From contig CM037585.1 of assembly GCA_021018995.1 (NCBI GenBank), positions 68,326,646 to 68,390,645 on the forward strand: a stretch of 64,000 nucleotides of DNA. The letters are read 5' to 3'. Shown here piece after piece: positions 21,094 through 30,948 of this stretch (position 1 is its first letter; every line of letters begins with the position of its first letter). Both the position numbers and the translations under genes were made by a program. Below the pieces are notes generated by a model that worked only from the letters and a program-made list of their open reading frames with translations, made no database searches and had not been told where the DNA came from. Source of the DNA: Chloranthus sessilifolius (Eukaryota > Streptophyta > Magnoliopsida > Chloranthales > Chloranthaceae).

Positions 21094-23868
21094 TGTGAGA
21101 TTTTTGCTGCTTCTTTTTATTATTAAAAATATGACAATAAAAATAATGTGAGGGAAGTGAAGAATGGTAAAACAAAACAAAATGGATTGAACACAACACA
21201 AAACCAAGCACGGTCCTGCAAGAATCCAGGGCCTGTTGTAGCAAGTTTTAAAAGTAAGAGTTTGTCCCACAGGGAGTAGTGATTTAAAACCTAATAAGCT
21301 GTATAGTAGACCTCCAAATCTGCTACAGATCTGACAATTCTAGCCTAATCTAAGAAGAGAGTTTTTCGGGTGTCACTAGATCTAATTTACAATACAGAAA
21401 TATAAAACTAAATCTAAAAGATTGAGGGAGATGAATGGAAAAATAAAATGTAAAATGGGGAGAAATAGACAGCTAGGGATTGGTGCTTATTGCAAAACAG
21501 ATCAAGACATGTGAATTTACAACTGTCCTTCACTTGGCTACAAGCTCAAGTGCAAGGTAGAAGAATTTAAATTAAACCAAAAGCTTGAACTGATCTTAAG
21601 GGTATGATCTGTCCACTTAAATGGTCATAGATCATCCTATAGACTTCATCCAATCCAAAGGTTCAAATTGAAACATTAAAATCACTGCAAATGCTGTGGA
21701 TGCAAGGCTACAAACTCAGGCACCCACACATCTTTATGCCAACCCACACATCTTCATGCCAAAATTACAATTAAAAAATATATCTGAGCTGCTACCTAGA
21801 TCTAATCCAACAGGCTGGATTAGGGAGAGAAGGGGGAAGAAAAAAAGGAAAACAAAAGCTAAAACTAAAACTAAATGAGTCAAGGAGAACTCAGAGAATT
21901 TCCTAGTTTCCTTGCTGAAGAATTACAACAGCAAGGATGCTTATTTATACATATGTAGTGATCCATGTGCTTTGAATTGCAGCCAATCAGAGGAGAGAAT
22001 TTCATTTCAATTTATGCTAATCCATGTGTTTAGCATCTCAGCCAATCAGAGAAAGAGAGAGATCCATTCAGTTATGCACAACTGAAATGGTTTGCTTCCC
22101 GCCAAGAAATATTCCAATTAGTTTGAAAAATAGTTTTGCCCATGTGCAGAGTTCTCTTGTGCTTTGGAGTTCTCAAAAATGCCCCTGCAGTCCGTTGGTA
22201 TTTCCAGCTGTAGCCCTCATAAAATTGCTGTAATTAAATTGAAATCGATCTGTTGTGGATAACCAAATTAATCTCTCAATCCTATTAGCTGCATTTGGAG
22301 CTCAAGATAGCCCTGCTGCTGTTATTACCAAACAGCCCTCAGATGGAAAAGTGCTCAATACAATGGCTACAAACTAAAGTAACATCTACAAGTTGATGGT
22401 TGAAACTTTAATGGAGTTGATGGGGCCTAAGCTGGATGAGTTGCAAAAATCATGAGCATTCTCAAGTGAATGGTGGCTGCTTGAATGATTGGTGTGATGG
22501 TCACTACAGCTCAAGAGGTGGCTGATGCAGGTTTAGATCTATAGCAGCTTCAGGTGACCCTTCGTGGGGTTAAGAGATGAATTTGAGAGGATAGGGACTG
22601 CTGCTTTATGCCTTTGACAGGTTGCTGATGGTTTGAAGAACAATTCGAGAGGATAGTTGAGGGGGTAAAGACTGCTGTCGATAAGTTGTGGGAGACTGAG
22701 TGATGGGCTTGTCCACTCGAGAGGATGCATGAGGTTGCTGGTCGACAGGTTGAAGTGCAGGTAAGATTTCGAGAGGTACTGAAGCTCCAGCACTTCTAAG
22801 TCAAGAGGATGGGTGATGGTTGGAATGAAGACACCTCGATAGGTTTGAAGAAAGTGCAAATTGATAGGTCATTGAGCATCCACTCGAGAGGATGTTGAAG
22901 CCACTTCTTCAACCCTTCAATAGGTTGGTTCAGCACTTGGTTCAACTTGACAGGATGACGTGTTGATCTTGACAAGTGCTGAAGCTGCATCATCCACTCG
23001 ATAGGGTGAGAGTTCTTTACAAACCACCACTCGATAGGTTCAATATGTGCTCCATTCAAGAGGTTAGTGGGATGCAGTTGTGTGCATTCGAGAGGATAAG
23101 TTTTTTAGCAATGCTCCTTTCAGCCATTCGAGAAGTTCTAAAGATGAACTCTTGCTTGGGGATCTTGGCAGGTGTGCTGAATGTATTGAGGATCCACTTA
23201 ACAAGTTGGCTGGCTGCTTCAGCATGTAGCTTGAAGGTGTGATGCTGTTTTATGTGCACACATTTATTTAATGTGCAGCTGCTCTTCATTGAGCTGCTTG
23301 ATGTAGTGTGCAACAGATGAAACTGCTGCTCTTTTCATGGATGTAGCTGCTGTTGATGGTGACCCACATAAAGCTTTGCAACTACAGCTAATGGGCTATT
23401 GTGCAACTATTTAATATGCACTCGCTGGTTATGATTTGTAGCTGCTGAAAATGATAAACCCCAAGGCTTTTCAGTGTGCTACTGCTCAAGAGTTTATGTG
23501 TGCATCTGATGTGCTTTGGTGTGCACACAATTGTCTAGCTGCAGCTGGAGATGTTGGATCTTCTCATGTGTGCATCTTTTCTCATACATTATTGCTGAAG
23601 TTTTCTTTGATAGCTTCATCTCAAGCACACTGATAGCTATTGTTTTGCTTTCTCATCAATAGGCCATAGCACCACTCCTTTCATCTCTCTCTCTCAGCTC
23701 TTGATTGATTCCAAACTCCTCTTATTGGCACTTTTAACTGAAAAACTGCATTTGCTATATTTTTCTTCCTAACTGCAAAACAACACTTAAAGCAATTATT
23801 AGTTATTCTAAGTACTAACAAAAGCTAGGTTTAAAGGGGTATAAAATAGTATAAAGCAGTGACTAACA
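21094..23868 (-). repeat. 5' LTR of element C
   Basis: On the minus strand the LTR begins TGTTAGTCACT at 23868 and ends AAAAATCTCACA at 21094, next to the primer-binding site. TATA (GTATAAATAA) is at 21941..21950. The TCGAGAGGAT cluster is at about 22560..23180. Homology with the 3' LTR starts at 21238 (AGCAAGTTTTAAAAGTAAGA); the terminal ~145 bp are unrelated to the 3' LTR end. Confidence 0.88.
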
Positions 23869-23873
23869 CCCTC

Positions 23874-24972
23874 CAAACCCAAATGATGGCCAAAACCTAA
23901 AGCAAAACAACCATTGAGGCCAGCGTTCAAGCCATTCATTCAACCCTCCAAAACCTTGCCCCCCACAACTAAACCACCTTTATCACCACTCTTACCACAG
24001 CCTACCCCTCGAATTTCACCCTTACCTAAGCCTTCCATAAACCCAGCGAAAATGGCCACCCAACCTGACCATGAGCCCGACCCTATAGAGTTACCCCTTC
24101 TCGAACCATCTCTGGCCTCCACCTCCCCACAACCCCAACCTGCAGTAGAGGACCTGTCATTCCTGCTTCCTACCTCACCTGCAGTGACTAAAGTTGATGC
24201 TGCCACCCAAACTAATCCTGAGGAAGAGGAAGTCCCCCAGCTAGTACCCTCTACCTCCACCCTACCCATTCCATCATCCATCCCATCATCTTCATCCACA
24301 CCATCCCATTTTCTGGTTGACCCCGCTCCTCTTGCATATAATACCATATTACCAGCCTCCTCATTCTCCATACCTCCTTTCTCAACCCTCCTCAGAGCCA
24401 TGAATGAAAATCCCTATATCAGAAGGGATGTGATCAAGGGGATGATTGACATAAACGCAACAATCAAGCGGCCTTTCCTCCATCAAATCAAGATGATTAA
24501 ATTGACTCATAAAATGGAGAGAAAGAAGATGAAGCAGGGTTGGAGGTAGACCTTGCAATTATACCAATAGGAGAAGTATAGAGTAGATGATGGGCTTGAA
24601 GACAATGTGAAGAACCTTCATGTGGCCCTTAGACTGGTAGAAGAGAGAGCTGTGGATTATGCCAGAACTGTTGCAGCATTGCAATAGACCCTATCTTCTA
24701 TAGCAAACATAGACTTAGCCACTACAGCTACCTCTCTCTACACTGCAATAGCTTCTCCCCTTGCAACTGCTCCTCATCCCAGAGCATCAGCACCTGGAGT
24801 CAAAATCAAAGAGCCTTCCTCCATGCCCGCACCCACTCCCAAGAGAAGAAGCAGCACAAAGCAAAGGAAGGTCACTGCTAAAAGATCAAGATCCATAGCT
24901 ATTGCTCTCAAGAAAGAAAAAGGAAAAGCTATTCAAGACCATATAAATGTAGATTCAACTGATGAAGCCTAG
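23874..24972 (+). pseudogene. Env-like accessory ORF of A, C-terminal part
   Basis: This continues the ORF interrupted by C. Dropping C and one CCCTC copy, one frame reads across the junction, and the stretch to TAG 24970..24972 stays in a single frame with a few internal stops (the first after WPKPK, then 24547, about 24565 and about 24685). The Pro-rich part (PPTTKPPLSPLLPQP, PNPEEEE-type acidic segment, then SSIPSSSSTPSHF) gives way to LLRAMNENPYIRRDVIKGMI and a helical part with Lys/Glu heptad character near 24480..24680 that could form a coiled coil. The tail is strongly basic (TPKRRSSTKQRKVTAKRSRS, then KKEKGKA), resembling a nuclear localisation or nucleic-acid-binding tail rather than a fusion protein. 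Function is unknown. Confidence 0.65.
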
Positions 24973-25192
24973 TAAATGTAGTTAGTTAGGATTTCTTTTA
25001 TTTCTAGGAACTTTTGTACTTAATGTCAGTTGCATTGTATATATATTGCTATTTTATGAATGAAACTTTCTTTTTTGTATCTCTTGTTTGTGTTTTGATT
25101 GATTCTCATTCTGCTGTACTGTCTTTATTTTATATAGATGTGTCTTTTTTTTTATTTTTATGTTTCTACCCTGCTGCCCTTGTGTTCACTCT

Positions 25193-25232
25193 TTGAAACA
25201 GTGCGGAGATTGTTTCTCATAGGTTTGGGGGT
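25193..25232 (+). promoter_or_regulatory. Hairpin plus internal polypurine tract, element A
   Basis: A stem (AAACAGT ... ATTGTTT, one G-T pair) is followed 9 bases on by AGGTTTGGGGGT (25221..25232). The tract nearly equals the one next to the 3' LTR (TTAGGTTTGGG at 29579..). Without E, it lies about 1.68 kb before the 3' LTR. B and D have the same unit at the same distance. A role as a second plus-strand primer is inference. Confidence 0.6.
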
Positions 25233-25548
25233 GTGGCAGGGTATGCCAATGAAGTAGTTAACCTAAGTGCATCAGACCTAAGTGAGTAAGATGGAAATAG
25301 AGCTAAGTTCACCTAAGAAACTCTAAAAATGAGGAAATTTAAAATTTTGCAGACTGTTTGGCATTAAAATCTTTTAAAATTTAACATTTCCATGAGGTGA
25401 ACACCAAGAAAACTCATATGTGTTAGCACTTAGTGAACCATTAAAGAGAGAAAAAGGTAAGGAAATGCTCATGAGTTCAATGGAAGACCATACCTAGTGA
25501 GATTTAGGCCTACAATTTTTTTTTTTCTCTTTGAGGAGTGTCTTTGGC
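25233..25548 (+). other. 3' untranslated region of A, before E
   Basis: There is no ORF. The sequence matches B (40390..40700) and D (47985..48310) in blocks: GTAGTTAACCTAAGTGCA, ACCATACCTAGTGA, CTTTGAGGAGTGT. It ends with TTGGC (25544..25548), the left duplication of E. Confidence 0.75.
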
Positions 25549-26469
25549 TGTAACAGATGCCCTATTTGACACCCACATGCTGTAATATGACTGTAAGTCC
25601 AGTTAGACGTTGCCATATACTAGACACAAATACACAAATAGAAGTTGAATTGTGCATATGTCAAACACTAGATATAGTATGTTATCAATATCCTAATTCA
25701 GGTATAGCTGCTTGGTATGGAATAAATTCCTGGTTGGCCTTAGCTATAGATACACAAGTTTACCCATGAGTATATTAATTGGGTATTTCAATTTACTTTA
25801 GTGGTGGCTTATACAGAAAAAGAATATACCAGACTTATACCCAAACTATGCCTGATTTATCGTTTGAGGGGATACATGTATGAAGTGAATGCTGGCTTAG
25901 TATCAAAGCCCAGCCTATTGACGCTTATAAGCTGCTTGCATGGTAACTTCACTACACGACTTGATGAGTCATGTTATGTGTTCATGCACGCAAAGTGAAA
26001 CTACCGATTATAAACAACAATTGAATTCCCTTCATCTTCTCACTTCCAGTTTTGAATGAAATTCTAGCAACTTGATCCTGAAAAAAAAAAACAAAATAGT
26101 AACACCAGTCTAGTACATTGTCATCAGACCATGAGACCAGAAATGTGTAACTAAGCTTACTGCTATGCCACCTAGTCAGCAGCCATCCTGAGTTCGTTTC
26201 CGATCTACTTTCGGCATGGTTGTACTCTCGTATTCACCAAAAGGTACAACGACTACACCTTAGTTAGAATATGAATATAGTAGTCTATAGTAGCTATTAT
26301 ACAAGAGATAGTAGGCAATACAGAGATAACACGGAGTAGGTGTTGAACAAATATCGCCTACTGAAAACATGAATGTATACACTCTGCATCTCAAAACCTC
26401 ATGGTGCAAAAGAAAAAAAAAATGAACAAAAGACTATGCTGCAATTTTGGCATTTTGGAAAGATTTCAA

Positions 26470-26500
<31 letters not shown>

Positions 26501-26538
26501 GAAGCGAGTGAACCAGAGGGAGAACACCAAGAAACAAC

Positions 26539-26650
26539 CATGGCAAGCCAAGTGCTCAGGCTTGCCGTGGCAACCTTATAAGGTTGCCGCGGCAAGATGC
26601 TCAGTTGGTGAGCTTGCCGCGGCAACCCTTGAAGCTTGCCGTGGCAACCT
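26539..26650. repeat. Cluster of TTGCCGCGGCAA palindromes, LTR E
   Basis: Four copies of (C/G)TTGCCG(C/T)GGCAA(C/G) lie within about 90 bp, plus a partial copy at 26539. Two adjacent copies around TTATAA (26561..26596) form a 36-nt near-perfect inverted repeat with a single mismatched pair. The core CCGCGG is the counterpart of CTCGAG in F, J and H. Confidence 0.88.
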
Positions 26651-26777
26651 ATATGGGCTGCTGTTTTTGGCTGTGATCTTTGCATATGACCTTGGATCCA
26701 TTAATGGCCCATATGACCCTGGGTCTCAGGTAAATTGATGAGCCCATCTAATATCTCTGAACCGTTAAACATGAATC

Positions 26778-26813
<36 letters not shown>

Positions 26814-27385
26814 AGGTGCAACATGATGCCTAGAACTAGTTTTGCACAATTTAGACGAGAGATGATCTTTGACGGATGAACTCACATCGAATCGGATTCA
26901 CAGAAGTGTATGTGATCAGGTAGGGAATATATGTTGTTATTTTATATTTGTATTTCTCCTCATATAGAATGTCACTTAATTTCTCATATAGGCTTTGACA
27001 AATATTCATATATGCACTAATAAGTATGCTAAGAGCCACCTGGTTTTGACTTGAAGTGATAAACCTGATCAGATAAGAAATAAGTGAACTCGAGTAGCCA
27101 GTAATTTGATGAGAAAAACATATCATCTATGAGCACATGGTAACTTTTACCACATAGTCAGCAAATTTGATATTACTATTCTATAACCATAAATCAATTT
27201 TGTAAATTAATGCCATTATATAACTATAGCAGTGTTCTACCTTTATGTCAGTTTTATTAATAGTTTTGGGACAATGCATTATAAAAACATACATGGAATG
27301 CATATTCTTTGAAATTATACATTATTCAGTATTCAGATCCAGTCATCTGCGATATCCTTTATACGTTATTACTCCGTCTTAAGTC

Positions 27386-27513
27386 AAGTGATCCCGCTAA
27401 CTCGGGAGCTTGACAAGTGATCCTGCTAACTCGGGAGCTTGATTTATCCTGGTCCAAGTGATCCCGCTAACTCGGGAGCTTGACAAGTGATCCTGCTAAC
27501 TCAGGAGCTTGAT
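27386..27513 (+). repeat. Tandem repeat in LTR E (four ~31-bp units)
   Basis: The unit CAAGTGATCC(C/T)GCTAACTCGG-GAGCTTGA occurs four times, as two adjacent pairs separated by about 12 bp. Each unit contains a small CCCG...CGGG inverted repeat. The array lies a few hundred bases before the conserved hairpins, roughly where F and J have other tandem repeats. Confidence 0.9.
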
Positions 27514-27696
27514 TCTTCTATGACGGCCTGCATGTGTATCTTGTTTTAGCTTGATTTTCATACCTGCTGCGTCATGATTTCATTCAGCTTGTCCGCATAT
27601 AATATTAGTAGCATAAGACTAAAAGCATGTTCTTGATATTGCTCTATGAGAATGTGGTACATCGACAATATATGCTAACAATGTAATATTCTCTAC

Positions 27697-28012
27697 TGAG
27701 CTTTGATGGTAGCTCATTCCATGCCTTAACTATTTAGTTTCAGAGCCGGATTCTGAGAAAGCAGCAGACCCTACATACGTGCTAGAAGAGGAAGAAGAAG
27801 AAGACGAAGACGAAGACGAGGAAGACGATTTTGCGGAAGACTTCTTACCAAAATAGGTTTGTGGCTTGTGCATTGAGAGAGATATATATATATTTTAGAT
27901 AGAGACATGAGATAAACTTGTGTAAATTCTAGATAGTATTTTGAGATACTTTATTTTAGGATGTATAGGTTTTCTTTCCATTGTTTAGATGACAGGTGGC
28001 CGTTATCGGTGG
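27697..28012 (+). other. Two conserved hairpins in LTR E
   Basis: The first (27697..27716) is TGAGCTTTGATGGTAGCTCA, a 6-bp stem with an 8-nt loop, identical to that of J. The second (27978..28012) has outer arms CCATTG / CGGTGG and an inner stem GATGAC / GTTATC; further out, TATAGGTT (27964..27971) pairs with AACCTATA (28014..28021). Between them a frame encodes an acidic run (LEEEEEEDEDEDEEDDF, about 27781..27855) that ends in TAG. The acidic frame may be chance purine-rich sequence. Confidence 0.65.
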
Positions 28013-28245
28013 AAACCTATACATCAGATCCTTTATTTTTGTCTATATTGTTACTAGCTCCTGCTTAGATAAGTAAAATCAGTTATTTTTCCATATTATC
28101 AACTGTCAGAGTAAATTCATTGCTTCCGCATTTGTAAAACTTTGTACAAGAAATGACCCCATAGATGAAATGATCATGTTAGGTGATCCGACGACGCGAC
28201 GGTTCCAATATTTTACGAAGGGAAACGTCGGGTTGTCACATTGGC

Positions 28246-29594
28246 AATTCTTCTTGCTCTAAAGACTGGCTAAGTTTATTTTCTCACTAGAAGTTAGGTA
28301 TCTCCAAGTTGAAATAGCTGACAGTACCCATGACATTTAGGAAAGGATCAAGGGCCTCTCTTGGACAGTTTGAGCCTAAAGATATCAAACCTAGTAAACT
28401 GCCCTTGTGCATACACCTTTTGAGCCTTAAATTCCAATTTTCTTCAAAATACACCAAAGTACTTACACCTAAACCTGTAGACCTGATTCAACCCTACCCT
28501 CACTCTGAGGATTCAGAAGGTAAAGGAGAAGAAGTTGGAGATGGACAAGCTAGGGTCAACATTTAGTGAATGGAGAAGAAGCACAAAAGGAGGACAACAG
28601 GGTAGCAGTTGGGAGGATGGTGGCATTTCAAAAAAATAAAAATAAAAAGAAAAATGTATCCAAAAGAAAAATAAAAAATAGAAAAAAATAATGAAAAAGA
28701 AGAGAGAGGAGTCAAGAGGAGATTTCATTGGAAAAAGTAAAAAAAAGAGAAGCTGGCCACTTCAATCTGAAAAATATCTAACAAGATGAAATATGCTGCA
28801 TTCAAGAAGGTAAAGTCATGAATCACCTCCTTTACCTGCTGATTTCTCACTTTTGCAACCTTTTCACCCTTCCATTCTTTGTAACCTTCACCTATAAGCC
28901 ATAATACAACCCAGTCATAAGACCTTATTGATCCTAATTGGAATGAGTTGTCATGTGGACATGAAGAGCTGCTTAATCTATGGTGAGAAATAGTTAATGA
29001 TGCTAGAAATTAGATGCCTTGCTTGTGCTCATGCTTGCAGACCCATTTGGAGTTTGTAATTGTTCTTGAGCCTGTATGAAAGTGAAAACCCTCAAACTCA
29101 ATTGTGAGAGGCCGCCCTGGTGAGCATTGGATCTGAAATTGAATGTATTGGGCATTGTTTAAACTTAATTTTTGAATTGATGGTAAGCATAGTACTGACA
29201 TACACTTACTATTTTTCTTGTTGTAAGCTGATTGGAAATGATGTGCATGCAGGTAAGAATTTTTCATGTTAAATTATTTGTGCCTTTCATGTGTTTAAAA
29301 CTCCTCACATTTTGAAAAAAAAAAATCAAGGGTGGACTGATACTCTATTTATTGAAAACTGATTTGATAATGTGTGCACTTTTGTTAACTATTTTATTGA
29401 GAAGTTTGTGGGTATCTTCACTGAAAACCCTCAGGAGACTTCACTCCTCCACTAGGGATCACCTAGGGGTTTAAAAGGCTTGATGCATAAGCTAAATGCA
29501 TCTGTGCTCCCTACAAAAGTGGCATTTATATTCCTAAAGTAGTTGCTTAAATTTTGCTTTGCACGGGGACTAGCAAAGATTAGGTTTGGGTGTG
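28246..29594 (+). other. 3' untranslated region of A after E, with conserved block and polypurine tract
   Basis: No ORF is supported. The stretch aligns with B (40700..42053) and D (48310..49630), including a purine-rich part (28600..28760), the CAGACCCATTTGGAGT block near 29040 and the most conserved block at 29401..29525 (GTGGGTATCTTCACTGAAAA, CTCAGGAGACTTCACTCCTC, CACTAGGGATCACC, CTACAAAAGTGGCATTTA). The final tract TTAGGTTTGGGTGTG lies against the 3' LTR start at 29595. Confidence 0.8.
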
Positions 29595-30948
29595 TGTTAT
29601 TCACTGAAAAGTATCACTTTTCACCTCATAACCTAGCCTTTACTACACCTTGGAGCTATCTAATAATCCTCTGTTAGTATGTTTTATAGGTAGTAATAAT
29701 AGTTGCAGCTTAGTACAAAGTCCATGCTTATAAAGCCAAAAAGAGAGAATTCAAGCCAAGGGTGACAGCTGAGCCAATAACAGATGAAACACCATAGTGG
29801 TACACACCATGGTGACTATTTTGGTTGCCTAGGTGGCCCCTGGAAGTCCGACAGATAAGAGAAAAATGCATTTGAGTCAAGAAGGCAGTAGCAGCAACAT
29901 GTACACTGCAACAAAGGAGCAGAAGGCAGCCTCAGACAGTCAGAAGTATTCTCTCACACAGTTTGATTCTACACAGAAGCTGCCTCACAAACACCTTATG
30001 AGGTTAACACCTATAGTGCAAAGCATCCTCACAAGGCAACCTCGCGCAGCTCACTGAAGAGGAGCTTCAGAAATCCTACTCGTGAGGTTCTCGCAAAGCA
30101 CTCGCCCATTAGTAGCCTCAGAAGTTTCTATCATGCAGATCTCGCAAGGATCCCGCACACTTCAAAGCCAAAGCTAGCCACGCCAAAAGGTAAATTCATC
30201 CTAGTGATCAACCCCACAAAACTCAAGGCTTAACCATGCGAGCTGTAGAGTTCAGTGCTTTAGCCACGCGGCACCTATGCGACTAGAGCATCTGAAGGCC
30301 TAACTGCATGAAAAGGCAAAGTCATCCGTACGAGCTGGGATATTCATTGCAAATTGAGCCTCACGAGGGCATTTCATCCATGCGACAGTAGCACAAATCC
30401 ACGTAAGAAGCAGATCCAGCCTCGCGAGGCACGGGCTCCTGCTTTATCTTTCCATACTCAGGGATACTTTGGAGATTTCCCTAGGTCTAGGGCACACATC
30501 TCGAGGCCCTGATCTATGAGCACACATCCCAAGGCATCCAAGGGTTGCAAAGGAGCCATGTCTTCAAGCAGAAATTAAGTTTTTTCCCTTCTATTTTCTT
30601 ATTGGCCAAGGCAGTGAGGATTGATATATAAGTTGTAATCTATTTTTAGAAACCTATCTCTTCCTTTACCTAATTTTGGCTGAGAGCTTACGTCACAATT
30701 GGGTTAGGGTTAGATCATCATCTTTTTCCTTTTTTCTTCTTCCTTAGCCAAGCACTTGCTGGCTATGATCTTTGTAAGAAATTAGGCATAGTTTAATTCA
30801 GTTTTATAATGGGTTATATAAACTTTGGGATCTGTTGAGGGCTATTTTGCATAAGGCTGCTACCTTGAGGACTTTCATTGTAAGTCTTTGTTTAATTAAT
30901 GAAATATTTGTTTTAATGCTTATTCAATCTGCTATTTTTCTATGTGTC
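29595..30948 (+). repeat. 3' LTR of element A, first part
   Basis: The LTR starts TGTTATTCAC and follows the 5' LTR closely, with the TCGCGA cluster at about 30030..30430. Many CpGs differ between the two LTRs, for example CTCGTGAGG against CTCGCGAGG. It is cut at GTGTC (30944..30948) by B and resumes at 44543. Confidence 0.9.

Larger units (their letters stand above)
15311..23868 (-). mobile_element. Element C: non-coding Athila-type retrotransposon (LARD-like)
   Basis: C has two LTRs of 2.8-2.9 kb and a perfect target-site duplication CCCTC at 15306..15310 and 23869..23873. Its internal region of about 2.8 kb (18255..21093) has no gag or pol, only a polypurine tract, primer-binding site and sequence homologous to the 3' untranslated regions of A, B and D. 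It is a large retrotransposon derivative that would depend on proteins of related elements. It lies antisense in A's env-like ORF. Apart from the ends, the LTRs agree at well over 90 percent in the blocks compared by eye; the 5' LTR lacks about 190 bp present in the 3' LTR at 15905..16125. Confidence 0.88.
25549..28240 (+). mobile_element. Element E: solo LTR of a chromovirus-like element
   Basis: The 2692-bp unit begins TGTAACAGATGCCC and ends GGTTGTCACA, with perfect duplications TTGGC on both sides (25544..25548 and 28241..28245). It holds no primer-binding site, polypurine tract, coding domain or second LTR. Its two 3' hairpins are shared with the LTRs of F and J, and the TGTAAC start with F, so it is best read as a solo LTR left by recombination between the LTRs of a full element. 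It splits the 3' untranslated region of A. AT microsatellites lie at about 26471..26499 and 26783..26810. Confidence 0.88.

Noticed and set aside
26373-26738. A 121-codon ORF in E
   Set aside because: It spans an AT microsatellite and the CCGCGG palindromes; composition and repeats explain it.
25549-28240. E as a complete non-autonomous element
   Set aside because: There is no internal repeat, primer-binding site or polypurine tract. One LTR-like unit with TG...CA ends and a perfect duplication fits a solo LTR.
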